Assembly: GCF_028823635.1 (NCBI RefSeq) | Contig: NZ_JAPEHU010000003.1 | Coordinates: 124,001-188,000 of the forward strand | Length of the DNA stretch: 64,000 nt | Direction of reading: 5' to 3' | Source of the DNA: Demequina sp. B12 | GTDB taxonomy: Bacteria > Actinomycetota > Actinomycetes > Actinomycetales > Demequinaceae | Shown here: one piece after another, positions 1 to 8,900 of the stretch | Position numbering within the stretch: position 1 is the first letter of the stretch | Layout: each line of letters opens with the position of its first letter | Notes under the pieces: model-generated | The model's input: only the letters and a program-made list of their open reading frames with translations | Database searches by the model: none | What the model was told of the DNA's origin: nothing | Program-made: the position numbers and the translations under genes

Positions 1-147
1 CTCCCGAGCCAGGACCTGATCTCGCGCAATTCGTGCCCTGCGAGAGCGTGCGAAAAAGAACAACGCAAGGCACGCAAGCAAGAGGACTGCGATCGTTGCA
101 GTCCAGGCCACTACTGGGTCATTGAAGAGTCCTACGACTCCTCCCAT
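1..147 (-). CDS. N-terminal fragment of a membrane protein (runs off the window)
   Basis: The first 49 codons of a minus-strand gene are visible. It starts at ATG 147, after a purine-rich GAGGGAG, and overlaps the ftsK stop by 16 bases, so it is probably co-transcribed with ftsK. The visible protein has one hydrophobic stretch (about residues 13-32, rich in V, A, L, F) followed by a strongly basic segment with RSRRAR. That pattern fits a single-pass protein with a cytoplasmic basic tail. In many actinobacteria pgsA or cinA lies near here, but nothing in these residues identifies either, so the function is unassigned. Confidence 0.6.
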   Translation of the reverse strand, partial: MGGVVGLFNDPVVAWTATIAVLLLACLALFFFARSRRARIARDQVLARE

Positions 148-2735
148 GGCGCTCCCTCGGCTTCCTCGTCCGTGCTGACAGTCGCCGCAGGTGCGGGACT
201 CTCTCCACGCAGAATAGCGAGGGTTGACGCAAGTTCGTCCGGACTCACCAGAACATCACGCGCTTTCGATCCCTGCGAAGGGCCCACAATTTCGCGGCTC
301 TCCAGCAGATCCATCAGGCGTCCAGCCTTCGCGAAGCCCATCTTCAGCTTGCGCTGCAGCATCGACGTCGACCCCAGTTGAGTCGTGATGACGAGTTCCG
401 CGGCCGCGATCAGGTCGTCAAGATCATCCCCGATGTCTTCCGCCACGACTGCACTGCTCTGAGCCTGAGTCACATCCTCGCGATACTCAGGGTTCGCCTG
501 TTCCTTGGCGTGGTCCACGGCGGCGTGGATCTCCGTCTCCGATACCCACGAGCCCTGCACACGCATCGGCTTCGACTCCCCCATCGGCAGGAACAACGCG
601 TCACCCTGGCCAATGAGCTTTTCCGCACCAGGCATGTCCAGCACGACGCGAGAGTCCGCCAGCGACGAGGTAGCAAACGCCAAACGGGAAGGAACGTTCG
701 CCTTAATGGTTCCCGTGATGATGTCGACGGAGGGTCGCTGAGTCGCAAGCACCAAGTGGATGCCTGCCGCACGCGCGAGCTGGGTGATGCGCTGAATCGA
801 CTCGTCGACGTCGCGCGGGGCAACCATCATGAGGTCCGCAAGCTCATCGACGATGACCAAGAGGTAGGGGTAGGTGGTGAGCGTGCGTTCTGAACCTGGG
901 AGCGGCTTCACCTTGCCGGAGCGAACAGCCTTGTTGAAGTCATCGATGTGCTTGAAGCCGAACAGCGCTAGGTCGTCGTAACGCATGTCCATCTCTTTCA
1001 CGACCCATTCGAGCGCCTGTGCCGCCTTCTTGGGGTCCGTGATGATGGGTGTGATGAGGTGCGGAATGCCCTCATAGATCGTCAGTTCCACGCGCTTGGG
1101 GTCGACGAGCACCATGCGCACCTCATCTGGTGTGGCACGCATCAAGATCGACGTAATCATGGAGTTCACGAAGGACGACTTACCGGCACCGGTCGCACCT
1201 GCGACAAGCATGTGGGGCATCTTCGCAAGGTTCGCCATGACGTAACCGCCCTCGACATCCTTGCCGATACCGATCGCCATGGGGTGGTCGTTCTTCATCG
1301 CAGTCGACGACCGCAACACATCGCCCAATGCCACCGTCTCGCGGTCAACATTAGGGATCTCGATACCGATCGCGCTCTTTCCCGGAATGGGCGACAGGAT
1401 GCGGACATCGGGGCTTGCCACTGCATACGCGATGTTCTTCGACAGGTTGGTGATGCGCTCCACCTTCACGCCCTGCCCAAGTTCAAGCTCATAACGCGTG
1501 ACAGTCGGGCCACGCGTGAAGCCCGTGACCTCAGCGTTGACGCCAAAGTCTTCCAACACCTGCTTGAGGGCATCGACCACACGGTCATTCGCGGCGGAGC
1601 GCGTCTTGTGCGGCGCACCGTGAGCCAAGATGTCGTTGCTGGGGAGGATGTAAGGGCGGGAGTTCTCCAGTTCGCCTTGTTCACCACGAGGCACCAGGCG
1701 CGTCGTGGCAGGGGCAGCATGCTCGACGTCCACGTCCGGAAGCTCCTCGTATTCCGCTCCCTCGTCGTCGTCGAGATCCACCCCGGTCGGGTCGAGGTAG
1801 GGCGAGACCTTCCCCGGCGACGTCGACAACACTTCCGTGCCCCCCGGCGTGTACTCAGCCTCGGTGGCATGCTCAATGGACGCAGCTGAAGCGAAAGCCT
1901 CGTCAGCCTCATACTCATCGATCGCGGGCTCTGGAGCAGGACGCCCCTTGCCTCGACCGAGCAACTTCTTCTTCACGCCTGACGTCTTGGCGGGACGCTT
2001 GCCCCGCTCGAGGGTTCGATGCTCGGGGAACTCCGCATCGTCGTCTACGCCCACACGAGGTGCGAACCGTTCACGGATGAGCGCCACGAGTTCGCGCATC
2101 GGCAGCCCCACCACGATGAGTACACCGAGCAACGTCACGAGGATCAGGACGATCACAGCCAGCGGCGTCGACAACAGGTTCGCCAACCCATTACCGATGG
2201 CCCAGCCCACCAGGCCCCCGGCCTCCTGCAGTCCCTCGAGTCCATCGGTGGGGGACGGCCGCCCCTCAGCGATGGCGATCAGGCCCGTCGTCGTCAATAG
2301 GAGAACGAAGGCCCCCAACGACAGCCGGTGGTTGGCTTGTTCTTCTTGCGGCGCCCGGAACAGACGCACGGCAAAGGCGATCAGCACGATGGGCAGCGTC
2401 ACTGCCACTACACCGACGGCACCACCCACGACGAAGTGAATCGCGGTACCGGCCCAACTGGGCATGCCGAACCACTCGCGCGCGGCGATGAGGATCGCGA
2501 TGATGACCAGCAGAATCGCTTGGCCGTCGCGGCGTACTTCGGGACTCACTTCACGTGCTCCATGGCCGATGCTCCGCACACCTGTGCCGACACCGTGAGA
2601 GATGCCGCGCCCCATAGCGGCAATGCCGCGCAGGACCGCTGGGGGTCGGTTGGGCGCGTTTTTCGCTGCCCCCTTCGCCGGGGGTCGCTTGGTCGCGGGC
2701 TTGTTGCGCGTGCTCGCGGGGCGTGACTGTGCCAT
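132..2735 (-). CDS. ftsK: DNA translocase FtsK/SpoIIIE
   Basis: Septum-located ATP-driven DNA pump that clears chromosomal DNA from the division site and supports dimer resolution by Xer recombinases. From ATG 2735 it is 867 residues. A basic N-terminus is followed by several membrane segments (about residues 65-220), an acidic/proline-rich linker, a RecA-like motor with Walker A GATGAGKSS and a Walker B containing LLVIVDELADLM, and a C-terminal winged-helix gamma domain. A TTG eight codons upstream (2759) is a weaker start; TAGCCT lies 8 nt before ATG 2735. Its downstream neighbour overlaps its end and RNase J is upstream. Family assignment is certain. Confidence 0.96.
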   Translation of the reverse strand: MAQSRPASTRNKPATKRPPAKGAAKNAPNRPPAVLRGIAAMGRGISHGVGTGVRSIGHGAREVSPEVRRDGQAILLVIIAILIAAREWFGMPSWAGTAIHFVVGGAVGVVAVTLPIVLIAFAVRLFRAPQEEQANHRLSLGAFVLLLTTTGLIAIAEGRPSPTDGLEGLQEAGGLVGWAIGNGLANLLSTPLAVIVLILVTLLGVLIVVGLPMRELVALIRERFAPRVGVDDDAEFPEHRTLERGKRPAKTSGVKKKLLGRGKGRPAPEPAIDEYEADEAFASAASIEHATEAEYTPGGTEVLSTSPGKVSPYLDPTGVDLDDDEGAEYEELPDVDVEHAAPATTRLVPRGEQGELENSRPYILPSNDILAHGAPHKTRSAANDRVVDALKQVLEDFGVNAEVTGFTRGPTVTRYELELGQGVKVERITNLSKNIAYAVASPDVRILSPIPGKSAIGIEIPNVDRETVALGDVLRSSTAMKNDHPMAIGIGKDVEGGYVMANLAKMPHMLVAGATGAGKSSFVNSMITSILMRATPDEVRMVLVDPKRVELTIYEGIPHLITPIITDPKKAAQALEWVVKEMDMRYDDLALFGFKHIDDFNKAVRSGKVKPLPGSERTLTTYPYLLVIVDELADLMMVAPRDVDESIQRITQLARAAGIHLVLATQRPSVDIITGTIKANVPSRLAFATSSLADSRVVLDMPGAEKLIGQGDALFLPMGESKPMRVQGSWVSETEIHAAVDHAKEQANPEYREDVTQAQSSAVVAEDIGDDLDDLIAAAELVITTQLGSTSMLQRKLKMGFAKAGRLMDLLESREIVGPSQGSKARDVLVSPDELASTLAILRGESPAPAATVSTDEEAEGAPWEES

Positions 2736-2814
2736 GGTTCCGCAGGCTACCTGCGGCAATCAGAAACGGCGTGTTGCCACCCCGCGAGTACGCGGATCGG
2801 GACCGAATCGCGTC

Positions 2815-4497
2815 TCAAGCCTCGATCACAATGGGGATGATCATGGGACGGCGACGCAACTTAGTGCCGACGTAGCGGCCGAGCACGCGACGCATCACCT
2901 GCTGCAACTGGTGGTTGTCAGCGGTACCGCCTGAGGCAGCCTCTTCGAGGGCATCCTTGATCTTGGGCAAGATCGCGTCGAAGACTGAGTCATCTTCCGC
3001 CAGTCCCCTGGCGTGGACCTCGGGGCCCGACACCACGGTGCCATTGGAGGAGTCCACGACGGCGAAAACCGAAACAAACCCTTCCTCCGACATGATGCGG
3101 CGGTCCTTCAGTTCGGTGTCGGTGATCTCGCCCACCGATGAGCCGTCGACATAGACGTTGTGGACCTCGACCGCGCCCACGATCTTGGCGACGCCATCCT
3201 TCAAATCGACGGCAACGCCGTTCTCCGCGAACATCACGTTCTCTTCCGGAACGCCGGTCTTCATCGCGAGGCGTCCGTTTGCCAGCAGGTGGCGGACCTC
3301 GCCGTGGATGGGCATCACGTTCTTGGGGCGAACGATGTTGTAGCAGTACAGCAGTTCACCCGCGCTGGCGTGTCCAGAAACGTGGACTCGCGCGCTTCCC
3401 TGGTGAACAACGGTGGCGCCCAAGCGCATCAGGCCGTTGATGACGCGGAAGACAGCGTTCTCGTTGCCGGGGATCAGGGACGATGCGAGGATCACCAGGT
3501 CTCCGGGGCCTACGCTCAACTTGTGGTCGAGCGAGGCGATCCGGCTCAGCGCGGCCATGGGCTCGCCTTGCGAGCCGGTGCACATGTACACCACCTGGTC
3601 CGCGGGCAAATCGTCAGCCTTCTTGGCGTCCACCAGAATGTTCGGCGGAACCTCGAGGTATCCGAGTTCTGCCGCAATGTTCATGTTGCGCACCATGGAA
3701 CGTCCCACGAATGCCACGCGGCGCCCATGGGCGTGTGCGGCGTTGATGACCTGCTGGACTCGGTGCACGTGGGAAGAAAAGCTCGCGACAACGATGCGGC
3801 CGGTCGCCTGGGCGAAGGTCTGATCGAGTACGGGCGTGATCTCGACCTCGGATGCCGTGAAGCCGGGGGCTTCCGCGTTGGTGGAGTCCACCATGAACAG
3901 GTCGACGCCACGTTCGCCTAGCGCCGCAAAAGCCCGCAGGTCTGTGATGCGGCCGTCCAGCGGCAGCTGGTCCATCTTGAAGTCGCCGGTGCCCAGCACC
4001 GTTCCCGCGGAGGTAGTGATGAACACCGCGAGCGCATCGGGGATGGAGTGGTTGACGGCCACGAACTCGAGACCGAACTTGCCCAGTTGCTCTTCTTGGC
4101 CTTCCTTGACGGCGAGCGTCACCGGGGACATCCGGTGTTCCTTGAGCTTGGCTTCGATGAAGGCCAACGTCAGTTGTGAACCGATGATGGGGATGTCTTC
4201 GCGCAGTCGCAGCAGGTACGGAACGGCGCCGATGTGGTCTTCGTGGCCGTGAGTCAGAACGATTGCTTCGATGTCGTCGACGCGGTCTTCGATGTAGGCG
4301 AAGTCCGGAAGGATCAGGTCAACGCCAGGCTGGGTGTCCTCCGGGAACAGCACGCCGCAGTCAACGATCAGCAGGCGTCCGTCAATCTCGAAGACGGTCA
4401 TGTTCCGTCCTACTTCGCCGAGTCCTCCCAGAGGAACGATGCGAAGGGTGCCCGGCTCGAGCGCGGGCGGGGTGGACAGTTCAGGGTGGAAGGTCAC
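2815..4497 (-). CDS. rnj: Ribonuclease J
   Basis: Metallo-beta-lactamase/beta-CASP ribonuclease that combines 5'-3' exonuclease and endonuclease activity in mRNA decay and rRNA maturation. The 560-residue protein has the metal-binding HGHEDH at residues 83-88, the downstream GTGDFKMD stretch and a C-terminal domain of usual length. The start is GTG 4497 because AGGAGAG stands just upstream; reading further upstream only adds out-of-frame dapA sequence. The start lies 7 bases after the dapA stop, so dapA-rnj is probably one transcript, a common actinobacterial arrangement. Confidence 0.96.
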   Translation of the reverse strand: MTFHPELSTPPALEPGTLRIVPLGGLGEVGRNMTVFEIDGRLLIVDCGVLFPEDTQPGVDLILPDFAYIEDRVDDIEAIVLTHGHEDHIGAVPYLLRLREDIPIIGSQLTLAFIEAKLKEHRMSPVTLAVKEGQEEQLGKFGLEFVAVNHSIPDALAVFITTSAGTVLGTGDFKMDQLPLDGRITDLRAFAALGERGVDLFMVDSTNAEAPGFTASEVEITPVLDQTFAQATGRIVVASFSSHVHRVQQVINAAHAHGRRVAFVGRSMVRNMNIAAELGYLEVPPNILVDAKKADDLPADQVVYMCTGSQGEPMAALSRIASLDHKLSVGPGDLVILASSLIPGNENAVFRVINGLMRLGATVVHQGSARVHVSGHASAGELLYCYNIVRPKNVMPIHGEVRHLLANGRLAMKTGVPEENVMFAENGVAVDLKDGVAKIVGAVEVHNVYVDGSSVGEITDTELKDRRIMSEEGFVSVFAVVDSSNGTVVSGPEVHARGLAEDDSVFDAILPKIKDALEEAASGGTADNHQLQQVMRRVLGRYVGTKLRRRPMIIPIVIEA

Positions 4498-4504
4498 TTC
4501 TCTC

Positions 4505-5404
4505 CTAGTGTTCGACTGGCACACCCGCCTGGCGCAGGAGCGCCACAAACGAGGTGTACTCAGCATCATCAAAAGTCACGTGGGGAAGGCGCATGTGGCG
4601 GCTGGCAATCACACCGAGCGCTTCCATGGCGGCCTTGGCGGTGACTGCTCCCAGTCCTCCGCCCATGATCGCCTCAATAGCCGCTTGTTGGCTGTCGAGC
4701 TCCGCTTGAGCGGCGGCATCGTCGCCAGCATCGTGCGCCGCAATCATGCGCGCGATGGATTCGCCGATGGCGTGGCTAGCGACAGACACGACGCCTACGG
4801 CGCCTGCACGCAGAAAATCTAGAGTCAGCGGGTCGTCTCCGGAGTACCAAGCGAGACCGGTGCGTGCGATGCGGTCGCGTGCCTGCGCGATATCACCGGT
4901 CGCGTCCTTGACTGCAACGACGTTCTCGCGCTCGGCGATGGCGTCGAGGACTCGATCACTGATGGGCTTGGCGGTGCGGCCGGGAATGTCGTACAGCATG
5001 ATGGGCAGATCGGTCGCACCAGCGATCGCCTCGAAGTGTGCGAGGACACCCACGTCTGAAGGCTTGGAGTAGTAGGGCGTCAGAGCAAGAACTCCGTGAG
5101 CTCCACACTCTTGTGCCTGCTGGGCCATCATGATCGCGTGTGCGGTGTCGTTCGAGCCGGCACCAGCGATGATCGTCGCGCGGTCCCCCACGGCCTCCAC
5201 CAATGCAGTGGTGAGTTCGACCTTCTCTGGCGCGTGGGTCGTCGGCGCTTCTCCCGTGGTACCAGAGATCACCAATCCGTCGGAGCCGTGTGCAAGCAGA
5301 TACTCCGCTACCTTGACCGCGCCATCGATATCGATCGAGCCGTCATCATGCATGGGCGTCACCATGGCGGTGAGCACGGTTCCCAACGGGCGCTGGTCAG
5401 TCAT
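4505..5404 (-). CDS. dapA: 4-hydroxy-tetrahydrodipicolinate synthase
   Basis: Condenses pyruvate with aspartate semialdehyde, the first committed step to diaminopimelate and lysine. The 299-residue protein is a TIM barrel of normal length with the Schiff-base lysine K166 in VAVKDATG, the active-site tyrosine Y138 in LYDIPGR and the substrate-binding GTTGE loop at 48-52. ATG 5404 is preceded at 7 nt by the hexamer TAGGTT, and no Shine-Dalgarno sequence is visible, so the mRNA may be leaderless. RNase J follows closely downstream. Confidence 0.97.
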   Translation of the reverse strand: MTDQRPLGTVLTAMVTPMHDDGSIDIDGAVKVAEYLLAHGSDGLVISGTTGEAPTTHAPEKVELTTALVEAVGDRATIIAGAGSNDTAHAIMMAQQAQECGAHGVLALTPYYSKPSDVGVLAHFEAIAGATDLPIMLYDIPGRTAKPISDRVLDAIAERENVVAVKDATGDIAQARDRIARTGLAWYSGDDPLTLDFLRAGAVGVVSVASHAIGESIARMIAAHDAGDDAAAQAELDSQQAAIEAIMGGGLGAVTAKAAMEALGVIASRHMRLPHVTFDDAEYTSFVALLRQAGVPVEH

Positions 5405-5411
5405 AGGGCTA

Positions 5412-5417
5412 AACCTA
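5412..5417 (-). promoter_or_regulatory. Predicted -10 element of dapA (leaderless)
   Basis: TAGGTT on the minus strand fits TANNNT and ends 7 nt before the dapA ATG, which places transcription start at or next to the A of the start codon. No convincing -35 is visible. It lies back to back with the thyA promoter in a 107-bp divergent spacer. Confidence 0.45.
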
Positions 5418-5499
5418 TCGCGCCCGGCGTCTATCGCCCATCACTCGCATTCGTGACTGCACCGCGAGGCGTGCTTCACGCGGGCATCGGCTCGTGACC

Positions 5500-5505
5500 T
5501 AAAGT
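5500..5505 (+). promoter_or_regulatory. Predicted -10 element of thyA (leaderless)
   Basis: TAAAGT stands 6 nt before the thyA ATG at 5512, so the transcript should begin on the start codon. Only a weak TTCACG lies further upstream. There is no clear ribosome binding site, which agrees with a leaderless thyA-folA mRNA. Confidence 0.45.
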
Positions 5506-5511
5506 GGGCGC

Positions 5512-6315
5512 ATGAGTGCGATCCCTACGCCCTACGAGGACCTGCTTGCCGACGTCGCTGCGAACGGTACGCACAAGGGGGATCGCACCGGGACGGGAAC
5601 TGTCTCCGTGTTTGGACGCCAGCTGCGTTTCGACCTCTCTGAGGGTTTCCCCCTGATCACCACCAAGCGTGTCCACGTGAAGTCGGTGGTGGGGGAACTG
5701 CTGTGGTTCCTACGCGGAGAGACCAACGTGAAATGGCTGCAGGAGCGCGGTATCACCATCTGGGATGAGTGGGCCGACGACAACGGAGATCTGGGTCCGG
5801 TGTACGGAGCCCAGTGGCGGTCCTGGCCCGCCCCCGACGGTTCACACATTGACCAGATCGCGAACGTCATCGAGTCGATCCGCACCAACCCCGACTCTCG
5901 CCGGCACATCGTCAGTGCGTGGAACCCCGCAGAGGTGGACAACATGGCGTTGCCGCCCTGTCACGCCCTCTTCCAGTTCTATGTTGCCGACGGCAAGCTC
6001 TCATGCCAGCTGTACCAACGCAGCGCGGATCTCTTCCTTGGAGTTCCGTTCAACATCGCCTCCTACGCCCTCCTCACGCACATGATTGCCGCGCAGACAG
6101 GCCTTGAGGTAGGCGAGTTCGTGTGGACCGGCGGGGACGTCCACCTCTACTCCAATCACCTGGAGCAGACCGAGCTCCAACTGTCACGGGACCCCTTCCC
6201 GTATCCCACACTGAAACTCAACAGCAAGGACTCTCTGTTTGATTACGACATCGACGATGTCGCAATCGAGAATTATCAGCACCACCCGGGCATCAAAGCC
6301 CCCATTGCGGTCTGA
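5512..6315 (+). CDS. thyA: Thymidylate synthase (folate-dependent, ThyA)
   Basis: Methylates dUMP to dTMP using methylene-tetrahydrofolate and releases dihydrofolate. The 267-residue protein matches the short ThyA class, with catalytic C150 in the PPCH motif, the phosphate-binding R-Q-R-S-x-D region just after it, and the N-terminal GDRTGTG. It is the first gene of a plus-strand pair with folA, whose start follows after 3 bases. This is a logical pairing, since DHFR recycles the dihydrofolate made here. Confidence 0.97.
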   Translation: MSAIPTPYEDLLADVAANGTHKGDRTGTGTVSVFGRQLRFDLSEGFPLITTKRVHVKSVVGELLWFLRGETNVKWLQERGITIWDEWADDNGDLGPVYGAQWRSWPAPDGSHIDQIANVIESIRTNPDSRRHIVSAWNPAEVDNMALPPCHALFQFYVADGKLSCQLYQRSADLFLGVPFNIASYALLTHMIAAQTGLEVGEFVWTGGDVHLYSNHLEQTELQLSRDPFPYPTLKLNSKDSLFDYDIDDVAIENYQHHPGIKAPIAV

Positions 6316-6318
6316 CGG

Positions 6319-6825
6319 ATGCTGACATCGATCTGGGCGCAGGCACGCGATGCCCAAGGCCGTCCCGTCATCGGCAGGGACGGGGACATGCCCTGGCACC
6401 TTCCCGAGGATCTGCGCCATTTCAAGGAACTCACCACCGGTGGAGTGGTGATCATGGGCCGCCGCACGTGGGAGTCGTTGCCCGAGCGGTTCCGCCCCAT
6501 GCCCGGCAGAGTCAACATCGTGATCACGTCCGCCCCCTCCCTGCAGGGGGCCGATGCCGTGGTGGGGTCACTAGCGGAGGCAGGGGAAGTTGCGACCCGG
6601 CTGGCACCGGAGGCACGCCTGTGGGTGATGGGAGGCGGTCAGGTGTACTCGGCCGCGATGGGCATCGTGGATGCGCTTGAAGTGACGCACATCGATCTTG
6701 AGGTCGACGGCGACACCTATGCCCCTGCTATCGATCCAGCAGTGTGGACAGTTGACTCAGACTCGGGCTTGCTGGACTCCGCCACGGGACCACGCCACCG
6801 CTTTGTGCGCTACGTGCGCCGCTGA
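6319..6825 (+). CDS. folA: Dihydrofolate reductase
   Basis: NADPH-dependent reduction of dihydrofolate to tetrahydrofolate. The 168-residue protein shows the usual landmarks: IGRDGDMPWHLPEDL near residues 18-32 with the substrate-binding acidic residue, IMGRRTWESLP for cofactor binding and the late VMGGGQVY. It is translated 3 bases after thyA and so is probably translationally coupled. The length is normal and nothing is odd. Confidence 0.96.
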   Translation: MLTSIWAQARDAQGRPVIGRDGDMPWHLPEDLRHFKELTTGGVVIMGRRTWESLPERFRPMPGRVNIVITSAPSLQGADAVVGSLAEAGEVATRLAPEARLWVMGGGQVYSAAMGIVDALEVTHIDLEVDGDTYAPAIDPAVWTVDSDSGLLDSATGPRHRFVRYVRR

Positions 6826-6858
6826 CTCTTGACGGCTGCGCGCCAGCAGTCACTTAGG

Positions 6859-6881
6859 GCCACTTTCGCTTGAAATGTGGC
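6859..6881. terminator. Imperfect hairpin between convergent folA and the small membrane-protein gene
   Basis: A stem of 5 plus 4 base pairs with one T-T mismatch around a short loop (GCCAC..TTTC / GAAA..GTGGC) sits in the 87-bp spacer between two genes that converge. It has no long U-tract on either strand, so a role as terminator is inferred mainly from its position. Confidence 0.3.
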
Positions 6882-6912
6882 ACCCAGGTACTGCCAGGAA
6901 CCGGTCTGCGGG

Positions 6913-7026
6913 TCAGCTAAAGATCGTGCTCAGGACCACACCACCAGTGACCGACAGCGTCACCGCGATCACAGTCACGAGGGCAACAATGCGAACGCGA
7001 CGTTGTCTCTTGTCTTCAGATGCCAT
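6913..7026 (-). CDS. 37-residue single-pass membrane protein
   Basis: A short minus-strand frame from ATG 7026 to a TGA. It has a charged N-terminus with MASEDKRQRR, then one hydrophobic helix of about 20 residues (VRIVALVTVIAVTL...) and a short tail ending in IFS. The positive-inside rule puts the N-terminus in the cytoplasm. Codon use looks genuine and it fills a gap between folA and the ZIP transporter. No family is recognised. It might be a small partner of the adjacent transporter or unrelated. Confidence 0.5.
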   Translation of the reverse strand: MASEDKRQRRVRIVALVTVIAVTLSVTGGVVLSTIFS

Positions 7027-7063
7027 GGTCACTCATCGTAGTTGCCGCTGAGACCGTTCCCCG

Positions 7064-7828
7064 TCAGGTGAGTTCGTTGAGTACGAACGCCACGAGAAAT
7101 CCCGCCGCCGCCAGGAGCCCCGTGGCCCAGTGGTCTTCCTCAAACGCTTCAGGAATCATGGCGTTGCACACCATCGCCATCAGCGCGCCGGCCGCGAGCG
7201 CCACCATTGCTGCGAGCATCTCTGGACGCGCATCCGCGAGCGCAGCCGCCCCCACAACAGCGGCAACAGTAGCGATTGCGGTGATCCCGCCCCACAACAC
7301 AAAGATCTGCCAGCCCGGCCGACCAGAACGTTTGAGCGCCACCGTCCCCGCCAAGCCCTCAGGGACGTTGCTCAGTCCGATCGCGGCCACAATCGCAACG
7401 GGGAACCCAGACGCGGCGCTGAGCCCAATCACCATTGCCTCAGGCACGCCATCAAGAAGTGCACCGACCGCGATAGCACCACCATTGCCAGGAGTATCCC
7501 CTCCGCGCCTCGCCGTAATGTTGCGCGAGCCGTCATCAACAGCCGCACGGCGCGCTCGCCGTCTCGCTCGCATCGCAATCACGCGGTCCCCGGCCACATA
7601 CAGCACTGCACCACCCGCAAACCCCGCGACGACGGGCCACACTCCCCCACCATCGGCCGCCTCCGCCACCAGCTCAAGCGCCAACGTCGCCACCATGACT
7701 CCCGCACCAAACGCCATCACCCCGGCAACGACCCGGCGCGGAACATTCCAGAACCAGCCCCATGCCGCGCCCAGGAGCAACGTGCCGATTCCGACTGCTG
7801 CTGCACCAGCGGCTATCCCAAGGTCCAT
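7064..7828 (-). CDS. ZIP-family divalent metal transporter
   Basis: Membrane protein of 254 residues that probably moves zinc or other divalent ions into the cytoplasm. About eight hydrophobic segments are visible. The central helices carry the ZIP-type signature with polar and acidic residues in the membrane (GVPEAMVIGLSA and SNVPEGLAGT, matching the conserved H/N-x-P-E-G motifs of helices 4 and 5). ATG 7828 was chosen because the residues before it are basic and unlike the family. Substrate cannot be read from sequence. It is followed by the small membrane protein on the same strand. Confidence 0.85.
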   Translation of the reverse strand: MDLGIAAGAAAVGIGTLLLGAAWGWFWNVPRRVVAGVMAFGAGVMVATLALELVAEAADGGGVWPVVAGFAGGAVLYVAGDRVIAMRARRRARRAAVDDGSRNITARRGGDTPGNGGAIAVGALLDGVPEAMVIGLSAASGFPVAIVAAIGLSNVPEGLAGTVALKRSGRPGWQIFVLWGGITAIATVAAVVGAAALADARPEMLAAMVALAAGALMAMVCNAMIPEAFEEDHWATGLLAAAGFLVAFVLNELT

Positions 7829-7918
7829 GATGACGACCTTAGCCAGCCGCCTCGTGTCACGCCGCGAGCCGGTCTTTGGCAAGCGGGAAGAACGCCACAG
7901 CATCGGCCCTTAGCCGCG

Positions 7919-7924
7919 TACCCT
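7919..7924 (+). promoter_or_regulatory. Predicted -10 element of the GNAT gene at 7932
   Basis: TACCCT ends 7 nt before ATG 7932 and supports that start over the GTG at 7926. Transcription would begin on or next to the ATG. No -35 is evident. Confidence 0.35.
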
Positions 7925-7931
7925 GGTGCGC

Positions 7932-8420
7932 ATGCCTACCGCAGACGTCTCCGCCCGTCCCGCCGTCCCCGGGGACGAAGAAGCCATTGCAGCGATTCAG
8001 TTGGCGGCCTGGGCAGAAACCCTTGGGGCCGATGCTGTGGCCGGGCTCCCCCGCGATCAGATCCTGGCGACGTGGGGTGCGGCGATCGAGGCACCGCCGT
8101 CACGTGAGCACCGCGTGTTCGTCGCCACCGATGGCCCACATGTGGTGGGGTTCGCGGCGCTCGCGGTCAACGACATCGTCGCGCTTGAAGTGGCGCCCGA
8201 ACATCGGCGCCGCGGCCATGGTTCGCGCTTGCTGTCCGCCTGCGTCGACACCATGCGTCTCTTTGGCGCCACCGAGGTCCGCGCCTGGGCTCTCGAAGGC
8301 GATGCGGACCGGGAGGCGTTCCTGACCACCGCGGGTCTAGGAGAAGGCGGCGTTCGCCGAGGCATTGACGGTCCGGACCAGGAACTTCACGAACGGCTCT
8401 GGCGAGCTCAACTCACCTGA
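7932..8420 (+). CDS. GNAT-family N-acetyltransferase
   Basis: A 162-residue acyl-CoA-dependent acetyltransferase of unknown substrate. The fold signature is clear: an N-terminal strand-helix start (RPAVPGDEEAI), the beta4 strand ending in ALEVAPEHRRRGHGSRLL, which contains the acetyl-CoA-binding R/Q-x-x-G-x-G/A loop (RRRGHGS), and the C-terminal half typical of the family. It stands alone on the plus strand and converges with the next gene. An alternative GTG start lies two codons upstream. Confidence 0.85.
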   Translation: MPTADVSARPAVPGDEEAIAAIQLAAWAETLGADAVAGLPRDQILATWGAAIEAPPSREHRVFVATDGPHVVGFAALAVNDIVALEVAPEHRRRGHGSRLLSACVDTMRLFGATEVRAWALEGDADREAFLTTAGLGEGGVRRGIDGPDQELHERLWRAQLT

Positions 8421-8438
8421 GAGACAACCGCCGTCCGT

Positions 8439-8900
8439 CTACCGCGACGCCTTGCGATACAACTGCGCCGCGTGCTTGAGTGATCTGCGCGCCATGGAAC
8501 GGTCCCGCGCCTCGTCGTAAGCGTAGGCCACGGTAAACCACGCTTCCCAGTCCTCGGGGTTGGCATCGACCAGAGCCTTCGCGTTAGCGAATGCTGCTTC
8601 CGCGGCTTCCTCCGTGAGTCGCCCCTGCGGGGTCTGCTCCCCGACGAACGCTGGCAAGCGCCCCTGCTCCTCGAGCTGGCGGCCCATGCGCTGCACCGTG
8701 AACCCCAGCCGCCATTCGACGATGAGGTACCACACGCCGATGGCGGGCAACACGAACATCGCGGCGCCGAACACCTGCGACACCCACTCATCGGACCTCA
8801 CCAAGATGAACGCGTACTGGGCGACGAACGCCACGTAGACGGCAAGAATCGCCGTCATCGCAACCGCGCCCAAGAAGGCGGGAGACCGCATCAGCGTCAT
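8439..8900 (-). CDS. Two-helix membrane protein with a TPR-like tail, coupled to dapB
   Basis: A 153-residue protein with two N-terminal hydrophobic helices (about residues 9-35 and 40-63) and a cytoplasmic C-terminal half. The segment around residues 100-150 reads like one tetratricopeptide repeat (alanine-rich, with NPEDWEAW and AYAYDEA). The ATG abuts the dapB stop codon with no spacer, so translation is probably coupled. Proteins of this type occur beside dapB in other actinobacteria in my recollection, but I know no assigned function. Confidence 0.75.
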   Translation of the reverse strand: MTLMRSPAFLGAVAMTAILAVYVAFVAQYAFILVRSDEWVSQVFGAAMFVLPAIGVWYLIVEWRLGFTVQRMGRQLEEQGRLPAFVGEQTPQGRLTEEAAEAAFANAKALVDANPEDWEAWFTVAYAYDEARDRSMARRSLKHAAQLYRKASR

